From an uncultured Mycolicibacterium sp. (GTDB lineage Bacteria > Actinomycetota > Actinomycetes > Mycobacteriales > Mycobacteriaceae), in assembly GCA_945957405.1 (NCBI GenBank), contig CAMFLL010000034.1, positions 1 to 35,050 of the forward strand: DNA of 35,050 bases. The letters are read 5' to 3'. Positions 24,221 through 31,199 of the stretch are shown one piece after another (the stretch's first letter is position 1; each line of letters starts with the position of its first letter). A program made the position numbers and the translations under genes. The notes beneath the pieces are model-generated. The model saw nothing but the letters and a program-made list of their open reading frames with translations, was not told the DNA's origin and did not search any database.

Positions 24221-25320
24221 CTGGACCAGACAACAGCGCGGGTGGCACCCGACCGATTTCGGTGGCGGAGCTGCTGGCGAAGAACGGCACGATCGGCGCG
24301 CCGCCCGTGGGTGGGCGGCGTCGTCGTCGCCGCGGCAACAACGATTCGGTGACGGTTGCCGAGCTCACCGGCGAGATCCCGATCGTCCGCACGGGTGAGA
24401 TCCCGGTGGTGGCCGACGAGGCCGAGGACGACGACGAATCGGCGACCGCCGAAGACGTCCAGGACATCGAGGCGCCCAGCGCCGCACCCGCCGTCGAGCA
24501 GACTGAGAACGTCGAGCCTGCCGACGATCGCCCCACGGCACCACCGGCCACCAACGGCAAGCGCAACGGCAACGGGCTGGCGCCCGCCACGTCCAACGGT
24601 GGGCCGCGGGTGGCAGAACCCGAGGCCCCGCGCCCGGCTCCGGAGCGGGCTCCCGACCCGGCGGCCCGCCGGGGACGGGCCAGCACTCCAGAGCGCAGCC
24701 ACTACCCACGGCCGGCCCGCAAGGGTGAAGGCCCCGCCGGGCGCCCCCGTCCCGAGCGCGGTGCCGGGGCGGAGTTGATGCGGCCCGACCCGATCGACGT
24801 CGAGGATTCCGACGACGTCGAACTCGATCTCGATCTCGAAGCGGACGAGGCCGCCGAAGCCGGCGACGCCATCGCCGAACCCGACGAGCTCGGTATCGGT
24901 GACGCGTCCTACCTCCGCTCGACCGGCGGGGCGCTGTTCGGCGGCGAGACCGTGGCCGACGACCTGGCCCGGCGTGGTGCCGACGACGACTTGGTCAGCG
25001 ACGAAGACGAGGTCGCCGAGGCTCTCGACGACGACGTGGCACCCGAAGCGACCCGCGCCGAGGCCGCCATGCGCGGCGGCTGGATCGTGCTGCAGTCGAT
25101 CCTGGCCGTGGCGTTCGGCGCCGGCCTGTTCATCGCCTTCGACCAACTGTGGAAGTGGAACAGCATTGTTGCGCTGGTACTCGGGGTCTTGGTCATCCTG
25201 GGTCTGGTGGTCGGTGTGCGGATCGTCCGCAAGACCGAGGACATCGGCAGCACGCTGACCGCGGTGGCGGTCGGGGCGCTGGTCACGTTCGGTCCGCTGG
25301 CCCTGTTGCAGGCGAACTAG
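24217..25320 (+). CDS. Membrane protein with long acidic disordered region (Rv0497-like)
   Basis: A 367-residue protein of unknown function. It starts MTGPDNSAGGTRPISVAELL, where the PISVAELLAKNG segment is a short conserved motif, repeated as SVTVAELTGEIP. Next is an Arg block (GGRRRRRRGN) and a long acidic, Pro-rich disordered stretch to about residue 285. Three hydrophobic segments follow (WIVLQSILAVAFGAGLFIAF; NSIVALVLGVLVILGLVVGV; TAVAVGALVTFGPLALL). The start is fixed by the ATGA overlap with ppx. Rv0498-like follows 9 bp later, an operon-like arrangement. Its conserved link to ppx suggests a shared pathway, which is inference. Confidence 0.9.
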   Translation: MTGPDNSAGGTRPISVAELLAKNGTIGAPPVGGRRRRRRGNNDSVTVAELTGEIPIVRTGEIPVVADEAEDDDESATAEDVQDIEAPSAAPAVEQTENVEPADDRPTAPPATNGKRNGNGLAPATSNGGPRVAEPEAPRPAPERAPDPAARRGRASTPERSHYPRPARKGEGPAGRPRPERGAGAELMRPDPIDVEDSDDVELDLDLEADEAAEAGDAIAEPDELGIGDASYLRSTGGALFGGETVADDLARRGADDDLVSDEDEVAEALDDDVAPEATRAEAAMRGGWIVLQSILAVAFGAGLFIAFDQLWKWNSIVALVLGVLVILGLVVGVRIVRKTEDIGSTLTAVAVGALVTFGPLALLQAN

Positions 25321-25329
25321 CGCCACACC

Positions 25330-26175
25330 GTGCGTCCTGCCATCAAGGTCGGTCTGTCGACGGCCTCGGTCTACCCGTTGAGGACCGAAGCCGCTTTTGA
25401 ATACGCCGCTCGGCTCGGTTATGACGGTGTGGAGCTGATGGTGTGGGCCGAAGCGGTCAGCCAGGACATCGACGCCGTGGAAGCGATGTCGAAGCAGTAC
25501 AACGTCCCGGTGCTGTCCGTCCACGCTCCCTGCCTGTTGATCTCCCAACGGGTGTGGGGTGCCAACCCCATCACCAAGCTGGAGCGCAGCGTGCGCGCCG
25601 CCGAGCAGCTCGGGGCGCAGACCGTGGTGGTCCATCCGCCGTTCCGGTGGCAACGTCGCTACGCCGAGGGTTTCAGCGAGCAGGTCGCCGAGCTCGAAGC
25701 CACCAGTGATGTGTTCGTGGCGGTGGAGAACATGTTTCCGTTCCGGGCCGACCGGTTCTTCGGGGCGGGTCAGACGTCGATCGAGCGCATGCGCAAGCGC
25801 GGCGGCGGCCCTGGCGTCGGCATCTCGGCGTTCGCCCCGTCCTACGATCCGCTCGACGGTGAGCACGCGCACTACACCCTCGACCTGTCCCATACGGCCA
25901 CCGCGGGCACCGATGCGGTGGACATGGCCACCCGGATGGCCGACGGCCTGGTGCACCTGCACCTGTGCGACGGCAACGGCGCGGCGGCCGACGAGCACCT
26001 GGTGCCCGGCCACGGCACCCAGCCCACTGTCGAGGTGTGCCAGATGATCGCTGCGGGAGGTTTCAACGGGCATGTGGTGTTGGAGGTCACCACCTCGACG
26101 GCACGCAGCGAGGCCGAGCGCGAGGCGCTGCTGATCGAGTCGCTCGAATTCGCCCGCACGCACCTGATGCGCTGA
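25330..26175 (+). CDS. Sugar phosphate isomerase/epimerase-like TIM barrel (Rv0498-like)
   Basis: A 281-residue protein of the xylose-isomerase-like/AP-endonuclease-2 TIM barrel superfamily. Supporting segments are the opening KVGLSTASVYPLRTEAAFEYAARLGYDGVELM (given as separate motifs: the first strand and DGVELM), VLSVHAPCLL, VVVHPPFRW, VAVENMFPF, TLDLSHTAT and the C-terminal VVLEVTTS. The His, Glu and Asp residues are well placed for a divalent metal. The substrate is unknown. GTG at 25330 begins 9 bp after the preceding stop. Its 3' flank contains an 11-bp inverted repeat and a MIRU-like element where M. tuberculosis has Rv0499. Confidence 0.9.
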   Translation: MRPAIKVGLSTASVYPLRTEAAFEYAARLGYDGVELMVWAEAVSQDIDAVEAMSKQYNVPVLSVHAPCLLISQRVWGANPITKLERSVRAAEQLGAQTVVVHPPFRWQRRYAEGFSEQVAELEATSDVFVAVENMFPFRADRFFGAGQTSIERMRKRGGGPGVGISAFAPSYDPLDGEHAHYTLDLSHTATAGTDAVDMATRMADGLVHLHLCDGNGAAADEHLVPGHGTQPTVEVCQMIAAGGFNGHVVLEVTTSTARSEAEREALLIESLEFARTHLMR

Positions 26176-26197
26176 CGGCCGCTCGCCCTGCCGGCCA

Positions 26198-26256
26198 TCG
26201 AGTCAGAACTCACGCAGGGCGTTACTCGTACTTCTTCACCGTGGTTTCTGACTCGA
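26198..26256. repeat. Perfect 11-bp inverted repeat with 37-nt spacer
   Basis: TCGAGTCAGAA (26198-26208) is exactly complementary to TTCTGACTCGA (26246-26256). It starts 22 bp after the stop of the TIM-barrel gene. It could form a large hairpin that terminates that operon, or be paired protein-binding sites ahead of proC. No transposase remnant is seen. Confidence 0.6.
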
Positions 26257-26270
26257 CGCATGTCCCGGCT

Positions 26271-26323
26271 ACCTCGGCCTGCATCCGCTCCTCCTCAGGC
26301 CTCGTACCTCGGCCTGCATCGTC
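26271..26323 (-). repeat. MIRU-like element upstream of proC (reverse orientation)
   Basis: Read on the reverse strand, 26323-26287 is GACGATGCAGG...GGCCTGAGGAGGAG, the same layout as the repeats behind regX3, with a CAGGCC/GGCCTG inverted repeat. A 15-bp piece (ACCTCGGCCTGCATC) is duplicated at 26271-26285 and 26306-26320. The proC -10 element (TAGTCT, 26330-26335) lies just beyond it. Confidence 0.7.
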
Positions 26324-26342
26324 GGCGGCTAGTCTTCCCCGC

Positions 26343-27218
26343 ATGGCCAGAATCGCGATCATCGGCGGCGGAAGCATGGGAGAGGCCCTGTTGGCGGGCC
26401 TGTTGCGCTCGGGGCGGCAGGTCAAGGACATGGTTGTGGCCGAGCGGATGCCGGACCGCGCCAAGTACCTGTCGGAGACCTACTCGGTGCAGATCGCATC
26501 GATCGTCGACGCCGCGGAACACGCCAACTTCGTCATCGTCGCGGTGAAGCCCGGCGACGTCGAGCTGGTCATCGACGATATCGCCGAGGCGGCCGCCAAG
26601 GCCGAGGCCGACAGCGCCGAGCAGGTGTTCGTCAGCGTCGCCGCGGGCGTCGCGACGGCGTTCTACGAAGGCAAGCTGCCCGCCGGTGCTCCCGTGGTGC
26701 GTGTGATGCCGAATGCGCCGGCGTTGGTGGGCGCCGGTGTCACCGCGCTGGCCAAGGGCCGGTTCGTCACCCAGGAGCAGCTGAAGGACGTCGCTGCGCT
26801 GTTCGACAGTGTCGGCGGGGTGCTGACGGTCGGCGAGGCACAGCTGGACGCCGTGACGGCGCTGTCAGGGTCGGGGCCGGCCTATTTCTTCCTGATGGTC
26901 GAGGCGCTGGTGGATGCCGGAGTGGCCGCGGGCCTGACTCGTGCGGTCGCCACCGATCTCACCGTGCAAACCATGGCGGGGTCCGCAGCGATGTTGCTGG
27001 AGGGCCTCGATCGCAATGCCAGACCCGATGCCGACGGCGGTATGGGGATCGGAATCGACACGACTGCAGCCCAGCTCCGGGCGACTGTGACGTCTCCGGG
27101 CGGCACTACCGCGGCCGGTCTGAGGGAGCTCGAGCGCGGGGGTTTGCGGGCGGCAGTCGCGGACGCTGTTGCGGCGGCAAAAACCCGCTCTGAGCAGTTA
27201 GGAATCACAACAGAGTAG
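26343..27218 (+). CDS. proC: Pyrroline-5-carboxylate reductase
   Basis: Reduces 1-pyrroline-5-carboxylate to proline with NAD(P)H, the last step of proline synthesis. The 291-residue protein has a Rossmann start (IAIIGGGSMGEALLAGLL), VAVKPGDVE, the SVAAGV motif, VVRVMPNAPALVGAGVT, and the C-terminal signature: SGSGPAYFFLMVEALVDAG and MAGSAAMLLE, ending in TSPGGTTAAGLRELE. The length is typical. The ATG at 26343 is 7 nt after TAGTCT (26330-26335), so the transcript may be leaderless. A MIRU-like repeat lies immediately upstream of the promoter. Confidence 0.97.
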   Translation: MARIAIIGGGSMGEALLAGLLRSGRQVKDMVVAERMPDRAKYLSETYSVQIASIVDAAEHANFVIVAVKPGDVELVIDDIAEAAAKAEADSAEQVFVSVAAGVATAFYEGKLPAGAPVVRVMPNAPALVGAGVTALAKGRFVTQEQLKDVAALFDSVGGVLTVGEAQLDAVTALSGSGPAYFFLMVEALVDAGVAAGLTRAVATDLTVQTMAGSAAMLLEGLDRNARPDADGGMGIGIDTTAAQLRATVTSPGGTTAAGLRELERGGLRAAVADAVAAAKTRSEQLGITTE

Positions 27219-27368
27219 TTCCGGGTATTTTCAGTAATTTTCGATGGATTACCCCACACCCGTCGCAGTAACCCCATCCGCCCCGCTATTCTCCTCGTTG
27301 TATGCACGCGTTCGTGCCAGCGGAGGGGAAGCCGCTGGAACTGGCCGTGCCTGATTGATTGGGTTGCG

Positions 27369-27626
27369 ATGACGTCTATGAACGGGCCATCGGCTGGCGG
27401 AAAGCGGGACAACGGAGGTTCGGGATCGTCCGACGGCCAGCCGGTCGCCAGGGCCCAATTCCTCACCGTTGCCGAAGTCGCCGGGCTCATGCGGGTCAGC
27501 AAGATGACGGTGTACCGACTCGTGCACAACGGCGAGTTGCCCGCGGTGCGCGTCGGCCGGTCCTTCCGCGTGCATGCCAAGGCGGTACACGATCTTCTGG
27601 AGACCTCGTACTTCGACGCCGGCTGA
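27369..27626 (+). CDS. Excisionase-family helix-turn-helix DNA-binding protein (Rv0500A-like)
   Basis: An 85-residue protein. After a disordered Gly/Ser-rich start, residues about 31-80 are a MerR/excisionase-type winged HTH: QFLTVAEVAGLMRVSKMTVYRL, then NGELPAVRVGRSFRVHAKAVHDLLE. It is widely conserved next to the bS22 gene in actinobacteria as I recall, and is not part of a prophage here. Its target is unknown. The ATG at 27369 matches the recalled M. tuberculosis N-terminus (MTS-NGPSA); ATG 27378 is an alternative. No strong Shine-Dalgarno is seen. A stem-loop terminator follows at 27688. Confidence 0.9.
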   Translation: MTSMNGPSAGGKRDNGGSGSSDGQPVARAQFLTVAEVAGLMRVSKMTVYRLVHNGELPAVRVGRSFRVHAKAVHDLLETSYFDAG

Positions 27627-27687
27627 CACCGGGGCGCGGTGGCGGGGTCAGCATCCCGCCCGGCCCGGCCGTCCTCGCCATCGCTCG

Positions 27688-27714
27688 CAGGCCCGTTTTC
27701 TTGTTGCGGGCCTG
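27688..27714 (+). terminator. Hairpin between the HTH gene and bS22
   Basis: CAGGCCCG (27688-27695) pairs perfectly with CGGGCCTG (27707-27714) around an 11-nt T-rich loop. It follows the HTH gene by 61 bp and precedes a plausible -10 TAAGGT (27722-27727) for bS22. Confidence 0.65.
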
Positions 27715-27763
27715 TCTTGGGTAAGGTGGCCAGGTTAAGTCGTGTCAAAGTCACGCGTCGAGG

Positions 27764-27781
27764 GTGCGGTCATATCCGCAC
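27764..27781 (+). promoter_or_regulatory. Leader hairpin upstream of the bS22 gene
   Basis: GTGCGG (27764-27769) pairs exactly with CCGCAC (27776-27781) around the loop TCATAT. It sits 28 nt before the bS22 ATG, inside the expected 5' untranslated region. Many ribosomal-protein genes are controlled by leader structures, so a regulatory role is possible but unproven. Confidence 0.5.
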
Positions 27782-27809
27782 ACGAATCGGTAGGTAGGCA
27801 GCGAAGTTC

Positions 27810-27911
27810 ATGGGTTCAGTCATCAAGAAGCGGCGTAAGCGCATGTCGAAGAAGAAGCACCGCAAGTTGCTTCGCCGTACCCGGGTGCAGCGCAGAAAAC
27901 TCGGTAAGTAG
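27810..27911 (+). CDS. Small ribosomal subunit protein bS22 (AURKAIP1/COX24-like)
   Basis: A 33-residue protein, 18 residues of which are Lys or Arg. It starts [20 protein letters not shown] and ends in RRKLGK. This is the tiny basic protein found on the mycobacterial 30S subunit (bS22) and related to the mitochondrial AURKAIP1/COX24 motif (KKRRKRMxKKKHRKxL). It corresponds to Rv0500B. The ATG at 27810 is preceded by AGGTAGG. It is too short for many gene finders. A short GC hairpin follows the stop. Confidence 0.96.
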
Positions 27912-27913
27912 TT

Positions 27914-27926
27914 CGGGGTTTCCCCG
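27914..27926 (+). terminator. Short hairpin after the bS22 stop
   Basis: CGGGG-TTT-CCCCG starts 2 nt after the TAG of bS22. The stem is only 5 bp, but the position is right for a terminator and galE2-like has its own probable promoter at 28002. Confidence 0.45.
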
Positions 27927-28013
27927 GTTCTGCGGTCTCGGCAGCGGGTGACTGTTTCCTGCTCGTTTCCTGGTGGAAATGTCCAAGCCGGTGTCGGCCG
28001 GTAGCCTGTGCGA

Positions 28014-29084
28014 ATGGATTCGGGCGATTCCCGAGGTACCGCTGAGCACCCGAAGGTCGTCCTCGTCACCGGCGCATGCCGATTTCTCGGGGGCTATCTG
28101 ACTGCTCGGCTGGCGGCTAACCCGTCAATCGATCGGGTCATCGCCGTGGACGCCATCGCGCCCAGTAAGGACCTGCTGCGGCGTATGGGGCGCGCGGAGT
28201 TCGTCCGAGCCGACATCAGAAATCCGTTCATCGCCAAGGTGATCCGCAACGGTGACGTGGATACCGTGGTGCATGCCGCGGCGGCCTCTTACACTCCGCG
28301 CAGCGGCGGCCGGGCCACGTTGAAGGAACTGAACGTCATGGGGGCCATGCAGTTGTTCGCGGCCTGCCAGAAGGCACCAACGGTGCGACGGGTGGTGCTC
28401 AAGTCCACTTCTGAGGTCTACGGCTCCAGCGCATTCGATCCCGTCATGTTCACCGAGGACGGGAGCAGCCGCCGACCGTCGGGCGAAGGCTTCGCCCGCG
28501 ACAGCATCGACATTGAGGGGTACGCGCGCGGCCTCGGCCGGCGGCGGCCCGACATCGGCGTCACCATCTTGCGGCTGGCGAACATGATCGGCCCGGCGAT
28601 GGATACCACTTTGTCGCGTTATCTCGCAGGTCCGGTGGTTCCGGTCACCGTCGGCCGAGACGCCCGGCTGCAGCTGCTGCACGAGCAGGACGCGCTCGGC
28701 GCACTGGAGCGGGCGACGGTCACAGGTAAGGCGGGTACGTTCAATATCGGCGCCAGCGGAATCATCATGATGAGTCAGGCGATTCGTCGTTCGGGCCGGC
28801 TGGCACTACCGCTTCCGTCGTTCGGCGTGCGTGTCGTCGATTCGCTGATGAAGGCGGCCGGTGGCGCCGAGATCAATCGCGACCAGCTTCGCTATATGAC
28901 TTACGGCCGGGTCATGGACACCACCCGGATGCGGACCGAATTGGGGTACCACCCGAAGTGGGGGACCGTGGAAGCTTTCGACGACTACGTGCGCGGCCGT
29001 GGTTTGACGCCGATTGTTGATGCGCGATGGGTACGCTCTATGGAAAGTCGCGCCGTGGCGGTGGCGCAGCGCTGGGGAAATTGA
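28014..29084 (+). CDS. galE2: Extended SDR, NAD-dependent epimerase-like (Rv0501/galE2-like)
   Basis: A 356-residue protein of the extended SDR family. The cofactor loop reads VTGACRFLGGYL rather than TGxxGxxG with standard residues, followed by VDTVVHAAAASY. The active-site region is LKSTSEVYGSSAF with Ser and Tyr, but around DIEGYARGLGRR the usual YxxxK becomes YARGL, with no Lys at the expected position. It may therefore bind a nucleotide without classical epimerase chemistry. The ATG at 28014 is 6 nt after TAGCCT (28002-28007) and would be leaderless; a GTG two codons earlier is unlikely. The acyltransferase gene follows after 36 bp. The galE2 name is by position only. Confidence 0.82.
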   Translation: MDSGDSRGTAEHPKVVLVTGACRFLGGYLTARLAANPSIDRVIAVDAIAPSKDLLRRMGRAEFVRADIRNPFIAKVIRNGDVDTVVHAAAASYTPRSGGRATLKELNVMGAMQLFAACQKAPTVRRVVLKSTSEVYGSSAFDPVMFTEDGSSRRPSGEGFARDSIDIEGYARGLGRRRPDIGVTILRLANMIGPAMDTTLSRYLAGPVVPVTVGRDARLQLLHEQDALGALERATVTGKAGTFNIGASGIIMMSQAIRRSGRLALPLPSFGVRVVDSLMKAAGGAEINRDQLRYMTYGRVMDTTRMRTELGYHPKWGTVEAFDDYVRGRGLTPIVDARWVRSMESRAVAVAQRWGN

Positions 29085-29120
29085 GTATGCATTCAAACGG
29101 GCGGGGAGAAGGTTTTAATC

Positions 29121-30188
29121 GTGGCGGTTGAGTCGAAGGCGAAAGTCATTCCGCTGCACGGGAATTCGGGTCGCGCGGCGGCGGCGCGACTGGCCGGTCA
29201 GCGGTCCGAAGCGGCGCGTCGGCATCCGTCCCTGCTCGCTGATCCGAGCAGTCGCGCCTCGGCCGAGCAGATCGCCGCGGTGGTGCGCGAGATCGATCAG
29301 CACCGCAACGGCTTCGCGGCGACGCAAGCCGAGCCGGAGTCACCCAACGAGCTCGCGCAGAAGATCGCCGCGGTGGCCGAGTTCGCGCGTAGGCGCCTCA
29401 CCGGTGACTACGTGGTCGACGAGTTCGGGTTCGACCAGCATCTCAACAATGCGGTCTTTCTTCCTTTGCTACGCGTGTTCTTCCGGAACTGGTTCCGGGT
29501 CGAGGTGACCGGTATCGAGAACCTGCCCGTCGACGGTGCGGGCCTGGTGGTGGCCAATCACGCGGGCGTGCTTCCGTTCGACGGTCTGATGGCCTCGGTG
29601 GCAGTGCACGACCACCACCCGGCGCAGCGCGACCTGCGCCTGCTGGCGGCCGACCTCGTCTTCGACATGCCGGTGCTGGGTCACGCGGCCCGCAAGGCAG
29701 GGCACACCATGGCATGCACGGCCGACGCCCACCGCCTGCTCGACGGTGGTGAACTGACCGCCGTGTTCCCGGAGGGCTACAAGGGGCTGGGTAAGCAGTT
29801 CAAGGACCGCTACAAATTGCAGCGGTTCGGCCGGGGCGGCTTCGTGTCGGCGGCCCTACGCGCCAAGGCGCCCATCATCCCGTGCTCGATCGTCGGATCC
29901 GAGGAGATCTATCCGATGATCGCCGACGTGAAACTGCTGGCGCGCCTGCTGGGCCTGCCGTACTTCCCGGTCACGCCGCTGTTCCCGCTGGCGGGCCCCG
30001 CGGGTCTGATTCCGCTGCCGTCGAAGTGGCACATCGAGTTCGGCACGCCGATTCCGACGGCCGACTACGACGACGCGGCGGCCGACGACCCGATGGTCAC
30101 GTTCGAGTTGACCGACCACGTGCGCGAGACGATCCAGCAGACGCTGTACCGGCTGCTGGCGAACCGGCGCAACATGTTCTTCGGCTGA
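29121..30188 (+). CDS. PlsC-type acyltransferase (Rv0502-like)
   Basis: A 355-residue protein predicted to transfer an acyl chain to a glycerolipid or related acceptor at the membrane. The catalytic block has VVANHAGVLPFDGLMA (His-x6-Asp form of motif I) and VFPEGYKGLGKQFKDRYKLQRFGRGGF (motif III FPEG and downstream, written here as FPEGYKGLGK). A further conserved PCSIVGSEEIYP supports an acyltransferase fold. The first 90 residues are charged and have no signal peptide. GTG at 29121 has GGGAGAAGG upstream. It forms a probable pair with the SDR gene. A MIRU-like remnant and the palindromic repeat follow the stop. Confidence 0.88.
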   Translation: MAVESKAKVIPLHGNSGRAAAARLAGQRSEAARRHPSLLADPSSRASAEQIAAVVREIDQHRNGFAATQAEPESPNELAQKIAAVAEFARRRLTGDYVVDEFGFDQHLNNAVFLPLLRVFFRNWFRVEVTGIENLPVDGAGLVVANHAGVLPFDGLMASVAVHDHHPAQRDLRLLAADLVFDMPVLGHAARKAGHTMACTADAHRLLDGGELTAVFPEGYKGLGKQFKDRYKLQRFGRGGFVSAALRAKAPIIPCSIVGSEEIYPMIADVKLLARLLGLPYFPVTPLFPLAGPAGLIPLPSKWHIEFGTPIPTADYDDAAADDPMVTFELTDHVRETIQQTLYRLLANRRNMFFG

Positions 30189-30212
30189 CGACAATGCGGC
30201 GCCGCTGCGCCG
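30187..30212 (+). repeat. MIRU-like remnant fused to the acyltransferase stop
   Basis: Directly at the TGA stop is TGACGACAATGC followed by GGCGC-CGCT-GCGCC. The first 12 bases differ at one position from TGACGACGATGC at the regX3 stop, and a GC inverted repeat follows as in those elements. The GAGGAGGAG box is missing. It is therefore a degenerate member, and its right arm overlaps the start of the neighbouring palindrome. Confidence 0.5.
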
Positions 30213-30270
30213 AGTGTGCGGGCAGAGCGAAATTCGGCGCCCGATTTCGCAGTGGGCGCACGTTCGGCGA
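30209..30270. repeat. Palindromic repeat, copy 2 (convergent intergenic hairpin)
   Basis: Outer arms CGAGTGTGCG (30212-30221) and CGCACGTTCG (30258-30267) pair with one G-T, extended by three pairs on the outside. An inner stem GCGAAAT/ATTTCGC (30228-30234, 30245-30251) is perfect. Comparison with 1021-1080 shows the same outer arms, GCGAAA core and CGCAGTGGGCGCACG right half. It lies between the convergent acyltransferase and cyclopropane-synthase genes. Confidence 0.8.
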
Positions 30271-30287
30271 GGCGAGAGCCCCGACGG

Positions 30288-31199
30288 CTACTTGGCCAGG
30301 GTGAACTGGCAGACATCGGTGTAGCCCTCGCGGAACAATTCCGCGCAACCCGTGAGGTAGCGCATGTACTTGTCGTAGACCTCTTCGTTCTGGATCGCGA
30401 TGGCCTCGTCGCGGCGGGATTCCAGCGCGGCGGCCCAGGTGTCCAGCGTGCGGGCGTAGTGCAGCCGCAGCGGCTGTACCCGCTCGACCTTGAAGCCGGC
30501 CTTGACCGCGTGCTGCTCGACGTCGGACACGAACGGCAGCCGTCCGCCCGGGAAGATTTCGTCCATGATGAATTTGAAGAATTTGAGCTTCGACATCGTC
30601 AGCGGCAGGCCGCGTTCGGCGAACTCCGCGTCGCTCGGCTTGACGATGGTGTGCAACATCATCACGCCGTCGGCGGGCAGCGCGTTGTAGGCCATGTCGA
30701 AGAATGCGTCGTAACGATCGTCACCGAAATGTTCGAATGCGCCGATCGACACGATCCGGTCGACGGTTCCCGGGAACTCCTCCCAGCCCTGCAACCGGGC
30801 CTCGGCCCGCCGGCCCGACCGGCGCACGACCTCGGATTCGTTCAGCAACGTCTGCACGTGCTTGTGCTGGTTTTCCGAGAGCGTCAGGCCGATGACGTTG
30901 ACGTCGTAGCGTTCGACGGCGCGGTGGATCGTGGCCCCCCAACCACAGCCCACGTCGAGCATGGTCATCCCTGGCTGCAGACCGAGTTTGCCCAGCGACA
31001 GATCGATCTTTGCGCGCTGGGCCTCTTCCAGCGTCATGTCGTCGCGCTCGAAAAACGCGCAACTGTAGGTCTGGGTGGGGTCCAGGAACAGCCGGAAGAA
31101 CTCATCCGAGAGGTCGTAATGGGTCTGGACGTCCTCGAATCGGGGGGTGAGCTCCGCTTCGGTCGGGGATTCGCTGGCCTCGGGCATAGGCGCCGACAT
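30288..31199 (-). CDS. cmaA2: Mycolic-acid cyclopropane synthase/methyltransferase (CmaA2-like)
   Basis: SAM-dependent enzyme that methylates or cyclopropanates double bonds of meromycolate chains, in the cytosol near the membrane. The 303-residue protein has QTHYDLSDEFFRLFLDPTQTYSCAFFE near the start (shortened here to THYDLSDEFF and TYSCAFFE), the SAM motif MLDVGCGWGAT, GLTLSENQHKH, IVSIGAFEHFG, and EIFPGGRLP. These are typical of the CmaA/MmaA/PcaA group. The cmaA2 name rests on conserved position next to the MaoC-like and serB1 genes; the double-bond position and cis/trans outcome are not readable. The ATG at 31199 overlaps the preceding stop by one base (TAATG), indicating coupling. Confidence 0.9.
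   Translation of the reverse strand: MSAPMPEASESPTEAELTPRFEDVQTHYDLSDEFFRLFLDPTQTYSCAFFERDDMTLEEAQRAKIDLSLGKLGLQPGMTMLDVGCGWGATIHRAVERYDVNVIGLTLSENQHKHVQTLLNESEVVRRSGRRAEARLQGWEEFPGTVDRIVSIGAFEHFGDDRYDAFFDMAYNALPADGVMMLHTIVKPSDAEFAERGLPLTMSKLKFFKFIMDEIFPGGRLPFVSDVEQHAVKAGFKVERVQPLRLHYARTLDTWAAALESRRDEAIAIQNEEVYDKYMRYLTGCAELFREGYTDVCQFTLAK

Noticed and set aside
23173..26163. 996-codon open frame on the reverse strand
   Set aside because: It lies antisense to ppx and the Rv0497- and Rv0498-like genes, all of which have clear family motifs, overlaps or promoters. Long empty frames antisense to GC-rich genes are expected, and the translation is low-complexity Arg/Ser/His-rich with no recognisable domain.
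27369..27626. Excisionase-like gene as a sign of a prophage or integrated element
   Set aside because: No integrase, attachment-site repeats or phage genes are nearby, and the gene sits in a conserved proC-bS22 neighbourhood, so it is a chromosomal regulator.
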